Of a stretch of DNA of 37,657 nt, positions 29,078 to 37,657 are shown one piece after another (position 1 is the stretch's first letter; every line of letters starts with the position of its first letter). The notes under the pieces were generated by a model. The model was not told the origin of the DNA and searched no databases. It saw only the letters and a list, made by a program, of their open reading frames with translations. The DNA lies in the NCBI GenBank assembly GCA_029267415.1, contig JAJUIY010000004.1:1-37657 (forward strand). The letters run 5' to 3'. The position numbers and the translations under genes were made by a program. This DNA comes from Alcaligenaceae bacterium. GTDB lineage: Bacteria; Pseudomonadota; Gammaproteobacteria; Burkholderiales; Burkholderiaceae_B.

Positions 29078-29830
29078 ATGTATAAACTTGTTCTGATGCG
29101 CCACGGCGAAAGCCAGTGGAACCTGGAAAACCGTTTCACTGGGTGGGCAGATGTCGACCTGACCGAAACCGGACGCGAGCAGGCTCGGCGTGCCGGCGAA
29201 TTGCTGAAAGAAAAAGGGTATCAATTCGACCTGGCGTTCAGTTCAGTACTGAAGCGCGCCATTCGCACTCTTTGGATTGCGCTGGATACCATGGATGCCA
29301 TGCATACACCGCTAGGCTATAGCTGGCGGCTCAACGAGCGCCATTACGGCGCCCTGCAAGGCCTGAACAAAGCCGAAACGGCCGCCCAATATGGCGATGA
29401 GCAAGTGCTTATCTGGCGTCGTGCGTACGACATCGCACCCGACCCGATCGCGCTGGACGATCCACGCCATCCGCGCTTTGACAGCCGCTACGCGCGACTG
29501 GATCCGGATAGCCTGCCGTCCACCGAGTGCCTTAAAGACACCGTTGCGCGCGTATTGCCGTTCTGGAAAGAATCCATTGCGCCTGCGGTTCGCTCGGGTC
29601 GTCGTGTGTTGATCGCGGCGCACGGCAACAGCTTGCGTGCGCTTATCAAGATCATCGACGAGATTTCCGACGAGGATATCGCCAAGGTGAATATTCCCAC
29701 CGGGCAGCCGCTGGTTTACGAGCTCGACGAAAATCTGAAGCCCATCAAGCATTACTACCTGGCCGATCCCGCCGAAATTGAAGCGGCCACGGCGGCTGTG
29801 ATCGCTCAGGGCAAGGCCAAGCAGGGATGA
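29078..29830 (+). CDS. gpmA: 2,3-bisphosphoglycerate-dependent phosphoglycerate mutase
   Basis: [60 protein letters not shown]. Confidence 0.96.
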   Translation: MYKLVLMRHGESQWNLENRFTGWADVDLTETGREQARRAGELLKEKGYQFDLAFSSVLKRAIRTLWIALDTMDAMHTPLGYSWRLNERHYGALQGLNKAETAAQYGDEQVLIWRRAYDIAPDPIALDDPRHPRFDSRYARLDPDSLPSTECLKDTVARVLPFWKESIAPAVRSGRRVLIAAHGNSLRALIKIIDEISDEDIAKVNIPTGQPLVYELDENLKPIKHYYLADPAEIEAATAAVIAQGKAKQG

Positions 29831-31269
29831 AGCGCGGCGCGCTGGCCGGTGCTCTTCTGGTGTGCGCAGGCCAGCTTTTCGCTGCGCCCGACGCCCACTT
29901 GGCCGCGCGCCAGGATCAGGCGCGCCAACAGCAAGCCGAGCTGCGCGCCCGCATCAAAATTCTTCAAGATCAAATCGAGCAACAAGAGGCGTCGCGCAAG
30001 GCCGCCGATACGGCGCTGCGCGAATCCGAATCTGCCATCTCGGACATTAGCCGCGAGCTGGCACGCTTGAACGATCAAGCAACGCAGCTCGAGAACGAAC
30101 TGGCCGAATTGCAGGCCCAAACACAGCGCGGGCAACAAAACCTTGCCGAACGCCGACGCGAGCTGGGCAATCAGCTGCGCGCACAGTACACCAGTGGTCT
30201 TTCGCCGTGGATGGCGCTTCTTTCGGGTGACGATCCACATACCATTGGCCGTGATCTTCGCTATTTAGGGTATGTGGCCGAGGCCCAGGCGCAGGCCGTG
30301 CGTGACGTCAATGAAGCCGTTCAACATCTTGAGCACTTGCAGCAGCGTACCCGCGAAAAGAGCGAGGAAATTGCTGAATTAGAACGTCAGACCGTGCAAC
30401 GTCGCGACGCCCTGCAAAAACAAAAACAGGAACGTCAGATCGTATTGCAGCGCATCGAGACGGCCCTGAACGAGCAGCGGGGCCATGCCAAGCAACTGGC
30501 TGCCGACGAAACCCGCCTGGGCAACCTGATCCGCGATATCGAGGCCGAAATTGCGCGGCAGGCCGAGCTGGCCCGAAAGGCAGAAGAGGAACGGTTAGCG
30601 GAGGCACGTCGTCAGGCCGAGCAGGCACGCGAAGCGGCGTTGGCCCGGCAAAAAGCCCTTGAGCAAGAGCAAGAACGCGCACGCGCTGCCGAACAAGCAG
30701 CACGTGAAGCCCGCGAACAGGCTGAACGTGAGCGCCTGGAGCGTGAAGCCGCTCAAGCGCGTATGCAGGTTGAGCGCGCCCGTGCCGAAGCCCAAGAGGC
30801 CGATCGCGCGGCCGAGGCGCGTCGTAAAGAAGCCCGAACATTGCGTGGTGAAGTGCCCGGTGCGGGCCAGCCGGGAGCCATGACGGGGCTCAGCAAAGGA
30901 TTGCCCCGTCCGCTTGACGGCGAGGTGCTGGGCCGTTTCGGGGCCGAACGCCCCGACGGTGGCATCTGGCGCGGCGTCGTCATCCGCGCGCCCGCGGGCG
31001 CGCATGTCCGGGCCATTGCATCCGGTCGTGTCGCGTATGCCGGTTGGTTGGGAGGCTTTGGTAATATCATGATCGTCGACCATGGCAACCAATACATGAG
31101 TGTCTACGCGTACAATCAGAGTCTGCTGAAAGAGGTTGGCGATCCGGTCGGAGCAGGTGATGTTCTGGCCGCCGTGGGGGCCACGGGTGGCCAGGTCGAG
31201 CCCGGTCTCTATTTCGAGATCCGCTATCAGGGTAAGCCGGTAAACCCACTACTTTGGTTGCGGCCGTAA
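29827..31269 (+). CDS. envC: EnvC-like murein hydrolase activator (coiled coil plus degenerate LytM domain)
   Basis: Long coiled coil and C-terminal LytM/M23 fold ([39 protein letters not shown]). Confidence 0.85.
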   Translation: MKRGALAGALLVCAGQLFAAPDAHLAARQDQARQQQAELRARIKILQDQIEQQEASRKAADTALRESESAISDISRELARLNDQATQLENELAELQAQTQRGQQNLAERRRELGNQLRAQYTSGLSPWMALLSGDDPHTIGRDLRYLGYVAEAQAQAVRDVNEAVQHLEHLQQRTREKSEEIAELERQTVQRRDALQKQKQERQIVLQRIETALNEQRGHAKQLAADETRLGNLIRDIEAEIARQAELARKAEEERLAEARRQAEQAREAALARQKALEQEQERARAAEQAAREAREQAERERLEREAAQARMQVERARAEAQEADRAAEARRKEARTLRGEVPGAGQPGAMTGLSKGLPRPLDGEVLGRFGAERPDGGIWRGVVIRAPAGAHVRAIASGRVAYAGWLGGFGNIMIVDHGNQYMSVYAYNQSLLKEVGDPVGAGDVLAAVGATGGQVEPGLYFEIRYQGKPVNPLLWLRP

Positions 31270-31337
31270 TTTCGTTACTATTTGCCTGACACACCGGCAC
31301 GTGTTGCGTCAACCGGTCACTACAAACAACTCCAGGA

Positions 31338-32870
31338 ATGTGCATGAGCACTCGTAGGTTCGGCGGTTTAAGTTTGGTACTACTGGGCGCCTTGGGCGGT
31401 TTGCTTGTCAGCTTGGGCATCACAGCCGTGGCCCAGCGTGGCGAGCCCTTGCCCTTGCGCGACTTGCAGCAGTTTGCCAATGTGTTTTCCGCTATCAAAA
31501 GCAGCTACGTAGAGCCCGTTTCCGACGAGCAATTGATTCAGGACGCCATTCGCGGCCTGTTCAGCGAGCTCGACCCTCACTCTGCCTACCTTGATGCCGA
31601 AGCATTCAAGGAAATGGAAAGCATCACGCAAGGGGGCTTTGGCGGTTTGGGTATTGAAATCGGTAGCGAAGATGGCATGCCCAAGGTAATTGCGCCCATC
31701 GAAGACACTCCGGCGGCTCGTGCCGGCATCATGTCTGGCGACCTCATCACCCACATCGACGGCGAACCCACCAAGGGCATGTCGCTCAGTGAAGCCGTCA
31801 AGCGCATGCGTGGCGAGCCCAAAACCTCTATTGTGCTCACCATCCAGCGTCAGGGTCGCGACAAACCGCTTGTGATCCCCATTGTTCGCGATCACATCCA
31901 GGTACGCAGTGTGCGGGCCAAAATGCTCGAAAACGACATCGCCTATATTCGCATCGCCCAATTTCAAGAACGAACCGAAGCCGACCTGGCGCGGCATGTT
32001 GCCGATTTGGCCAGGCAGGGTGCCCGTGCGCTGGTTCTGGACTTGCGAAACGACCCCGGCGGGCTGCTCGACAGCGCCATCGGCGTGTCGTCCATGTTCA
32101 TGGAAGGGGGTGGTTTGGTGGTGTCCACCAAAGGTCGCATCCCTTCAGCAAACCGCGAATACTTCGCGCGGCGCAGCAGTGCAGCACAGCAACACTTGCA
32201 GCGGCCCTTGTCCGGCAACAATAGCCCTGCCGGCACGGTGGCCAGCTGGGCCGAAACAGTACCTATGGTGGTGTTGGTAAACGTGGGGTCGGCATCAGCC
32301 TCTGAAATCGTCGCGGGCGCCTTGCAAGATTACGGACGTGCCACCGTAATTGGCAACCGCACCTTCGGCAAGGGCTCGGTTCAAAGTGTGCTTCCGCTCG
32401 GCGAAGACACCGGCATCAAGCTCACAACCGCGTTGTACTATACGCCCAAGGGACGGTCTATTCAGGTAACCGGTGTCGAACCCGACATCATTGTTGACGA
32501 TACCCCTCAGGGCAACCTGTTCCGTCTGCCTCGCGAGGGCGATTTGCAGCGGCATCTTCTGAACGGCGCAGTCCCTGAAGTGGTGTCGCCCGATGACGAA
32601 GTGATCGACCCGGAGCCCGACCCTGAAACGCAGCCGGCCATGTTCGAGTTCGGTGGTGATGATGATTTCCAGCTTCAGCAGGCTATCAATCACCTGGAAG
32701 GGCGGCCCGTGAAGCGAAATGATCCCAAGCAGGTCGTCCACACCGACACGGCAGAAAAAAAAAGTCCACTGACTAGCCCTGCACCCGAGAACCGGGCACC
32801 TACCACGGACGATGCGGTCGAACGCTACCGTGTTACACCCGAAGGTTTGCAGCGAATCGGTAATGAATGA
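31338..32870 (+). CDS. S41 family C-terminal processing peptidase (CtpA-like)
   Basis: N-terminal hydrophobic segment, PDZ (GGLGIEIGSEDGMPKVIAPIEDTPAARAGIMSGD), catalytic GSASASEIVAGALQDYGRATVIGNRTFGKGSVQS. Confidence 0.93.
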   Translation: MCMSTRRFGGLSLVLLGALGGLLVSLGITAVAQRGEPLPLRDLQQFANVFSAIKSSYVEPVSDEQLIQDAIRGLFSELDPHSAYLDAEAFKEMESITQGGFGGLGIEIGSEDGMPKVIAPIEDTPAARAGIMSGDLITHIDGEPTKGMSLSEAVKRMRGEPKTSIVLTIQRQGRDKPLVIPIVRDHIQVRSVRAKMLENDIAYIRIAQFQERTEADLARHVADLARQGARALVLDLRNDPGGLLDSAIGVSSMFMEGGGLVVSTKGRIPSANREYFARRSSAAQQHLQRPLSGNNSPAGTVASWAETVPMVVLVNVGSASASEIVAGALQDYGRATVIGNRTFGKGSVQSVLPLGEDTGIKLTTALYYTPKGRSIQVTGVEPDIIVDDTPQGNLFRLPREGDLQRHLLNGAVPEVVSPDDEVIDPEPDPETQPAMFEFGGDDDFQLQQAINHLEGRPVKRNDPKQVVHTDTAEKKSPLTSPAPENRAPTTDDAVERYRVTPEGLQRIGNE

Positions 32871-33642
32871 TGAACAGCTGATGCGCTACGCCCGGCATAT
32901 TTTGCTGGACGAGTTTGGCATCGAAGGACAAGAAAAGCTTTTGGGCAGCCGGGTACTGATTGTCGGCGCCGGCGGCCTGGGTTCCCCTGCGGCGCTGTAC
33001 CTGGCCTCGGCCGGGGTGGGTCATATCGTGCTTGCTGACGACGACGTGGTCGACGTGTCCAACCTGCAGCGTCAAATTCTGCATACCACCGCGCGTGTCG
33101 ACCAGCCCAAGGCCACGTCGGGCCAGCAGACACTGGAAGCCATCAACCCGCATATCCGTATCGAGCCTTTGGTGCAGCGCCTTGACGGCGAGGCACTGTC
33201 GCAACAGGTGCGCCAGGCCGATGTGGTGCTGGACTGCTGCGATAATTTCGCGACGCGACATGCGGTTAACCGGGCGTGCGTGCAGCATGGGAAGCCATTG
33301 GTGTCGGGGGCGGCCATCCGGTTTTCAGGGCAAATCAGTGTGTTTGATATGCGCGACGCCGACGCGCCGTGTTACCACTGTCTGTTTCCCGAGGCCGATG
33401 ACGTCCAGGAGCTACGCTGTGCCACAACGGGGGTACTGGGCCCTCTGGTAGGTATTGTGGGCAGTACCCAGGCCGCCGAGGCCATCAAAGTACTGACGGG
33501 CATGGGTAAGCCCCTGGTGGGCCGTCTGCTTTGTCTGGATGCGCTTACGATGGAATGGAGCACCATTCGTTTCAGGCGTGATCCTGGTTGCCCAGTATGC
33601 GCCACGCGGCCGGTACCTGCAACAGCTGCCCCAACGAATTGA
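32863..33642 (+). CDS. HesA/MoeB/ThiF family adenylyltransferase
   Basis: RYARHILLDEFGIEGQEKL, VLIVGAGGLGSPAALYLASAGVG, DDDVVDVSNLQRQILH, DPGCPVCA zinc motif. Overlaps the upstream stop. Confidence 0.92.
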   Translation: MNDEQLMRYARHILLDEFGIEGQEKLLGSRVLIVGAGGLGSPAALYLASAGVGHIVLADDDVVDVSNLQRQILHTTARVDQPKATSGQQTLEAINPHIRIEPLVQRLDGEALSQQVRQADVVLDCCDNFATRHAVNRACVQHGKPLVSGAAIRFSGQISVFDMRDADAPCYHCLFPEADDVQELRCATTGVLGPLVGIVGSTQAAEAIKVLTGMGKPLVGRLLCLDALTMEWSTIRFRRDPGCPVCATRPVPATAAPTN

Positions 33643-34327
33643 CACGGATATCCACGTACGGTGCGCGCCCTCGGTAGTGCGACGAAAACGGTGTGCCCGG
33701 GTGGAAAATATGGATGGTACGCATGCCCAGTTGGTGAGCGGCCTGCAAGTTGCGTAAAGTATCTTCCACCAAGACGACGTCGCGCGCGGGCACATCAAGG
33801 CGCGCCAGCACCTGCTTCATCATCGCGAGCGACGGCTTGGGCCGGATACGGCCCTGCAGGTTCATGTGGTCAATTGCCCATAATGCTTCAAATTGGGGCA
33901 GTAGCCCAAGGGTGTCCAGCACCACGCGCGCATAGCCTTCAGGCGCGTTCGTCAGTAGTATTTTTCGGCCGGGAAACTGCGCAAGCTTTTGCGACAGCCC
34001 GGTTTCGGCGTGTACTAGCGGCCGAGCGTCAAAGTCGTGGCTCAAACGTAAAAACTCGTGGGGATCAGCGTTGTGATGGCGTACCATGCCGATAACGGTG
34101 GCCCCGTAGCGTTTCCAGTATGCAATGCGCAGTTTGTCGGCCGTTTCCAGGTCGCAACCCGCCATGCGCGCTACCGCCTGCTGCATGGCCGTGTCAATGT
34201 GCTGAAATATGGCCCGCGACGAATCATGCAAGGTGTTGTCGAGGTCAAACAGCCACACTTTGGGTGCGTGTATGCCCGCGCGATAGCGGGGCCGATGCAG
34301 CGGGCGCGTGCGACGCAGCGGCGTCAC
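33572..34327 (-). CDS. HAD-family pyrimidine 5'-nucleotidase-like hydrolase
   Basis: VWLFDLDNTLHDSS (DxDxT), KILLTNAPEGYARVVLDTLGL, DVVLVEDTLRNLQAAHQLGM. Confidence 0.88.
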   Translation of the reverse strand: MTPLRRTRPLHRPRYRAGIHAPKVWLFDLDNTLHDSSRAIFQHIDTAMQQAVARMAGCDLETADKLRIAYWKRYGATVIGMVRHHNADPHEFLRLSHDFDARPLVHAETGLSQKLAQFPGRKILLTNAPEGYARVVLDTLGLLPQFEALWAIDHMNLQGRIRPKPSLAMMKQVLARLDVPARDVVLVEDTLRNLQAAHQLGMRTIHIFHPGTPFSSHYRGRAPYVDIRVNSLGQLLQVPAAWRILGNQDHA

Positions 34328-34330
34328 GAC

Positions 34331-35227
34331 TTAGTGCGTAATCATGGTGCCCACGCCTTCATCCGTCAGGATTTCCAGGAGCAGGCTGTGGGGAACCCGA
34401 CCATCAATGATGTGTACGGAATTGACCCCGTATCGGGCGGCGTCAACCGCCGAGGCAATTTTTGGGAGCATGCCACCGGAGATTGTTCCGTCGGCAAAGA
34501 GCGTATCGATGGTGCGTGCCGACAGGCTGCGCAGCAGCTCGCCGCCCTTGTCCAAAACGCCCGGTGTGTTCGTCATCATGATCAGTTTTTCGGCACCCAG
34601 TACCTCGGCCATCTTGCCGGCCACCAAGTCGGCATTGATGTTATAGGCTGTGCCGTCTTCACCGTAGCCGATCGAAGAAATGACCGGAATGAACTGGTCG
34701 TCTTGAAGGGCCCGGACCACGGCGGGTTCGATGCGAGTAATATCGCCCACGAAACCGATATCGAGCCATTCGCCGGGGCGCTCAGCGTCTTCGACCAGTT
34801 TCTTGGTTGCCTGGATAAGGCAGCCATCTTTGCCCGTAAGGCCCACCGCCTTGCCACCGGCCTCGTTGATCATCATGACGATATCTTGTTGAACCTGGCC
34901 GCCCAGCACCCATTCGACCACTTCCATAGTTTCGGCGTCGGTAATGCGCATACCCTGTACAAACGCCCCTTCTTTGCCAATACGCTTGAGGGCCTGGTTG
35001 ATTTGTGGCCCGCCGCCGTGCACGATGACAGGCTTTAGACCCACCAGCTTGAGCAAGACGACGTCGTGGGCGAAGCTGCGCTGTAGTGCTTCGTCGGTCA
35101 TGGCGTTGCCGCCGTATTTGACCACAACGGTTTTACCGTGAAAGCGGCGAATGTACGGGAGTGCTTCAGATAATACTTCGGCTTTGACCGTGGAAGAGTG
35201 TGAAGATGTGGGGTTGGCTGTGCTCAT
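34331..35227 (-). CDS. argB: acetylglutamate kinase
   Basis: [65 protein letters not shown]. Confidence 0.96.
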   Translation of the reverse strand: MSTANPTSSHSSTVKAEVLSEALPYIRRFHGKTVVVKYGGNAMTDEALQRSFAHDVVLLKLVGLKPVIVHGGGPQINQALKRIGKEGAFVQGMRITDAETMEVVEWVLGGQVQQDIVMMINEAGGKAVGLTGKDGCLIQATKKLVEDAERPGEWLDIGFVGDITRIEPAVVRALQDDQFIPVISSIGYGEDGTAYNINADLVAGKMAEVLGAEKLIMMTNTPGVLDKGGELLRSLSARTIDTLFADGTISGGMLPKIASAVDAARYGVNSVHIIDGRVPHSLLLEILTDEGVGTMITH

Positions 35228-35247
35228 GACTATTGTTGTTTGCAGAC

Positions 35248-35739
35248 TTAACCGGCCAGGGCCTGGTTGACCGTGGCGATGAAGGTTTCCTTGTCGTAGT
35301 TGCCCAGATAACGCTTGATAATATGCCCTTGCTTGTCGACCAGGAACGTGGTGGGCGTCATTTTGACGTCGTTGAAGGCCTTGGCCAGGCTGCCGTCCGT
35401 ATCCATGCTGACGTGAAATGGCAGCTGGCGTGATTCGGTAAAGTTACGCACGTACGATTCTGGGTCGTGCTTCATGGCGACGGCAATGGTTTCAAAGCCC
35501 TTGGGAGAGAACTGTTTATAATAGTTGATGGTGTCGGGCATTTGTGCAACGCAGGTGGTGCAATCGGTTGCCCAAAACTTGACCATCACAACCTTGCCGC
35601 GAAGGTCATTGGTGGTGATTTGTTGTCCGTCGAGCGTGGTGAAGGTGACATCCGGCATTTTGTTGCCCGAGTCGGCCGAGCATGCGGCCAGCACCAGTGC
35701 GGTAAGCAGTGCAGAAAAAAGAAGACATAAACGTTTCAT
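35248..35739 (-). CDS. TlpA/ResA-like thioredoxin-fold lipoprotein
   Basis: Lipobox [20 protein letters not shown] (CxxC); [14 protein letters not shown]. Start [15 protein letters not shown] extends to 35799. Confidence 0.88.
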   Translation of the reverse strand: MKRLCLLFSALLTALVLAACSADSGNKMPDVTFTTLDGQQITTNDLRGKVVMVKFWATDCTTCVAQMPDTINYYKQFSPKGFETIAVAMKHDPESYVRNFTESRQLPFHVSMDTDGSLAKAFNDVKMTPTTFLVDKQGHIIKRYLGNYDKETFIATVNQALAG

Positions 35740-35760
35740 GGTTGTCACGCAGAGTAATAC

Positions 35761-35784
35761 GCCCGGCAGCCAAGCTGCCCGGGC
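35761..35784 (-). other. intergenic hairpin between BON lipoprotein and TlpA-like genes
   Basis: GCCCGGCAGC-CAA-GCTGCC(C)GGGC: about 10-bp stem with one bulged C; no U-tract follows on the minus strand. Confidence 0.5.
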
Positions 35785-35811
35785 CGGGGTAACGGCCAAT
35801 GCGCCGTGTGT

Positions 35812-36516
35812 TTATTGCACGGGCAAGGCCTGAACTTCAGATTCGGGGGCTGTTTCAGCCGGGGTGGACGCCGGAGCGGACTGTTGGGGCTGAGCGCTAT
35901 TGTCCAGAGGGTCAATGAGGCTTTCCGGCGACACAATATGGAAAAGCTTGACGACTTTATTGACGCCCCGGACACCGGAGGCGGCAATCGCCGCACGCTG
36001 CCCTTCGTCGTTGGTTACTTTGCCCAGTAAGTAGACGACGCCTCGTTCAGTGGTTACGTTAATTGTACGACTAGGCACTTCGCGTGTGTTGATCAGTGCC
36101 GTCTTGACCTTTGATGTAAGCCAAGTATCGTTGCTTCTGACACTGATCGGGGTGACTTCGCCTACCCGCAGTTCGTTCACCACGCGCTGTACTTTTTCGA
36201 CCTTTTCAGCCGCCTCACCGGCTTGCTGTTTGGCTTGTTCCGTGGGGACGTCGCCTGTCAGCAGTACCAGGCCGGCATACGAGGCGGCATTGACGCGTGC
36301 CGTGCCTTCGAACAGGCGCCGCATTTCGGCCGCCACTTTCATTTCGATTGCCTGATCTTCGACCTGTTCGCCCACGGTACGGCGGTCGGTGGCCACGATG
36401 GCCGTGGTAGCCGCCGTGCCGCCTACCACAAGGGCGCCGCAACCGGACAAAATTGAGGCACACAGCACCGCGGAACCCAGCAGTACCCGGCGTGTTGAAC
36501 GAAATGGTGTCTTCAT
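35812..36516 (-). CDS. BON domain-containing lipoprotein (DolP/YraP-like)
   Basis: Lipobox ILSGCG; two BON-like repeats (VNAASYAGLVLLTGDVPTEQ..., INVTTERGVVYLLGKVTNDEG...). Adjacent to diaA-like gene as in yraP loci. Confidence 0.87.
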   Translation of the reverse strand: MKTPFRSTRRVLLGSAVLCASILSGCGALVVGGTAATTAIVATDRRTVGEQVEDQAIEMKVAAEMRRLFEGTARVNAASYAGLVLLTGDVPTEQAKQQAGEAAEKVEKVQRVVNELRVGEVTPISVRSNDTWLTSKVKTALINTREVPSRTINVTTERGVVYLLGKVTNDEGQRAAIAASGVRGVNKVVKLFHIVSPESLIDPLDNSAQPQQSAPASTPAETAPESEVQALPVQ

Positions 36517-37109
36517 TACAGCGGATCTCCCAGAAGAAGAGCGTCGATCCCGTCACACAGTGCATGCAGCAACAAGATATGGACTTCTTGTATACGCATG
36601 GTGCGGTCGTGCGGGACGCATAAGTGGACATCAGTGTCGAGAAGCAAATCGGTGATCAGCCCGCCACCCTTGCCAGTCAGTGCAACAATGGACATTTCGC
36701 GGTCGTGGGCGGCCTCGATAGCATGCACAACGTTGTGCGAGTTGCCGCTGGTGGAGATGGCGACCAGGACGTCCCCGGGTTGACCCAATGCTTCCACTTG
36801 CCGTTTGAAAACGGTGTCAAAGCCGTAGTCATTGCCGACAGCCGTAAGAATGGACGTATCCGTGTTGAGTGCGATGCCGGCCAATGGAAGCCGGTCGCGT
36901 TCAAAGCGGCCAACTAGTTCAGCAATGAAATGCTGGGCGTCGGCGGCCGAGCCGCCATTGCCGCAGGCCAGAATACGGCCATTGTTGATCAGCGTGTTGA
37001 ACAGCAGGTCGACCGCCTGGGACAGCGGTGCTGCCAGCTCGCGTGAACTGGCTTTGAAAGTATCAATAGCATCGTTGAAGTGCGATGCCATGCGGGACGT
37101 CATATCCAT
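36516..37109 (-). CDS. SIS-domain phosphoheptose isomerase-like protein (DiaA/GmhA family)
   Basis: ILACGNGGSAADAQHFIAELVGRFERDR, AISTSGNSHNVVHAIEAAHD, RIQEVHILLLHALCDGID. Start MDMTSRMASHF; ORF extends to 37262. Confidence 0.9.
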   Translation of the reverse strand: MDMTSRMASHFNDAIDTFKASSRELAAPLSQAVDLLFNTLINNGRILACGNGGSAADAQHFIAELVGRFERDRLPLAGIALNTDTSILTAVGNDYGFDTVFKRQVEALGQPGDVLVAISTSGNSHNVVHAIEAAHDREMSIVALTGKGGGLITDLLLDTDVHLCVPHDRTMRIQEVHILLLHALCDGIDALLLGDPL

Positions 37110-37310
37110 AAACTCTATTGTCTCATGTTCGGGGCGTATCGCTATTATGAAACGTAATTTTGAAACGTGCATGCCGGCGCCGCGCCGAATGTCGAGAGGG
37201 GGTTGCTGCCCGCCGCAGGCGCCTGGGTAAAGTCCGCCCTGTCGTGACGGGTATTTGGCCATGGTGGCGTGGACCGAACCCCTGGTTTGACGGACCCGGT
37301 GCGCGGCAAG

Positions 37311-37358
37311 CCCCGCCGTTCAGGGCGGGGAAGGATAGCGCGGACGGCGTAGCCGTCC
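37311..37358. repeat. two adjacent hairpins typical of an IS200/IS605-family element end
   Basis: CCCCGCC-GTTCAG-GGCGGGG (37311-37330) and GGACGGC-GTA-GCCGTCC (37342-37358), directly downstream of the tnpA-like ORF. Confidence 0.6.
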
Positions 37359-37365
37359 CTGTGAT

Positions 37366-37657
37366 TCAGTGAGGCGTCCGTTGCTGTTCAATGTATTGGC
37401 GAACGATGGCAATCGGCGCACCACCACAGGATGAGGCGAAGTAGGATGGCGACCAGAGTGCGCCCTTCCAGCAGCGTTTCTGGATGTCTGGCCGCTCCTT
37501 ACGCAGCAGGCGGCTGGAAACGCCCTTGAGGCTGTTCACGGGGTTGGAAACGGCCACCTTCGGAGGATATTCCACTAACAGATGAACGTGATCGTCCTCG
37601 CCGTCCATCTCGATTAGTTGCGCCTCGAAGTCAGCGCAGGTCTTGGCGAAGATCGAG
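37366..37657 (-). CDS. tnpA: IS200/IS605-family TnpA (Y1/HUH) transposase, 5' end outside the window
   Basis: Frame open through the right edge (...SIFAKTCADFEAQLIEMDGEDDHVHLLVEYPPKVAVSN). HUH (HVH), SPSYFASSCGGAPIAIVRQYIEQQ with catalytic Tyr region. Confidence 0.88.
   Translation of the reverse strand, partial: SIFAKTCADFEAQLIEMDGEDDHVHLLVEYPPKVAVSNPVNSLKGVSSRLLRKERPDIQKRCWKGALWSPSYFASSCGGAPIAIVRQYIEQQRTPH

Noticed and set aside
30590-30840. repetitive-looking DNA in the envC-like gene (GCACGTGAAGCC/GAACGTGAGCGC-like units)
   Set aside because: Explained by Ala/Arg/Glu-rich coiled-coil coding, not a tandem repeat array or CRISPR.
34058-35038. 326-aa plus-strand ORF opposite argB and the HAD gene
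   Set aside because: Covers two confident minus-strand genes and has no domain-like motif; shadow ORF.
37110-37300. remnant of a yraN-like gene upstream of the diaA-like gene
   Set aside because: The expected neighbour in some loci, but none of the frames I read gave a recognisable YraN sequence.
1-37657. CRISPR arrays, tRNA, rRNA or prophage modules
   Set aside because: No regularly spaced direct repeats, no cloverleaf/CCA-like tRNA candidates noticed in intergenic gaps, and no phage structural or integrase genes among the ORFs. This was by-eye inspection only; tRNAscan-SE and minced would be decisive.

Overview
The window is a mostly ordinary, gene-dense chromosomal segment, most likely from a Burkholderiales/Alcaligenaceae-type betaproteobacterium (inferred from protein content and gene order). 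From left to right it holds: the 3' part of treY; convergent gdhA; a Crp/Fnr-family regulator; a seven-gene minus-strand operon (acyl-CoA synthetase, LivG-H-M-K-F-type ABC transporter, PaaK-like CoA ligase); a small membrane protein; HMG-CoA lyase; dprA; def-fmt-SAM methyltransferase-rsmB-DUF4390-NtrY-like kinase-NtrX-like regulator; a BioC-like methyltransferase; comF; trmL; gpsA-secB-grxC-rhodanese; gpmA-envC-ctpA-moeB/hesA; a HAD nucleotidase; argB; a TlpA-like lipoprotein; a BON lipoprotein; diaA/gmhA; and at the right edge a partial IS200/IS605-type tnpA with terminal-type hairpins. The strongest anomaly is in the NtrY-like kinase. At an A6 run directly after the GTGLGLAIVKK motif the annotated frame leaves the expected histidine-kinase ending. 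The -1 frame restores it exactly (IVEEHDGRIDVANRRDGGARVSILLTRLE...) and stops 4 nt before the annotated stop. The cause could be a sequencing error, a mutation, or slippage/frameshifting. Its partner regulator is NtrX-like but has a Pro/Ala linker where the sigma-54 AAA+ domain would be. No CRISPR array, tRNA or rRNA was seen, and I see no convincing evidence of a wholly new defence or mobile system.
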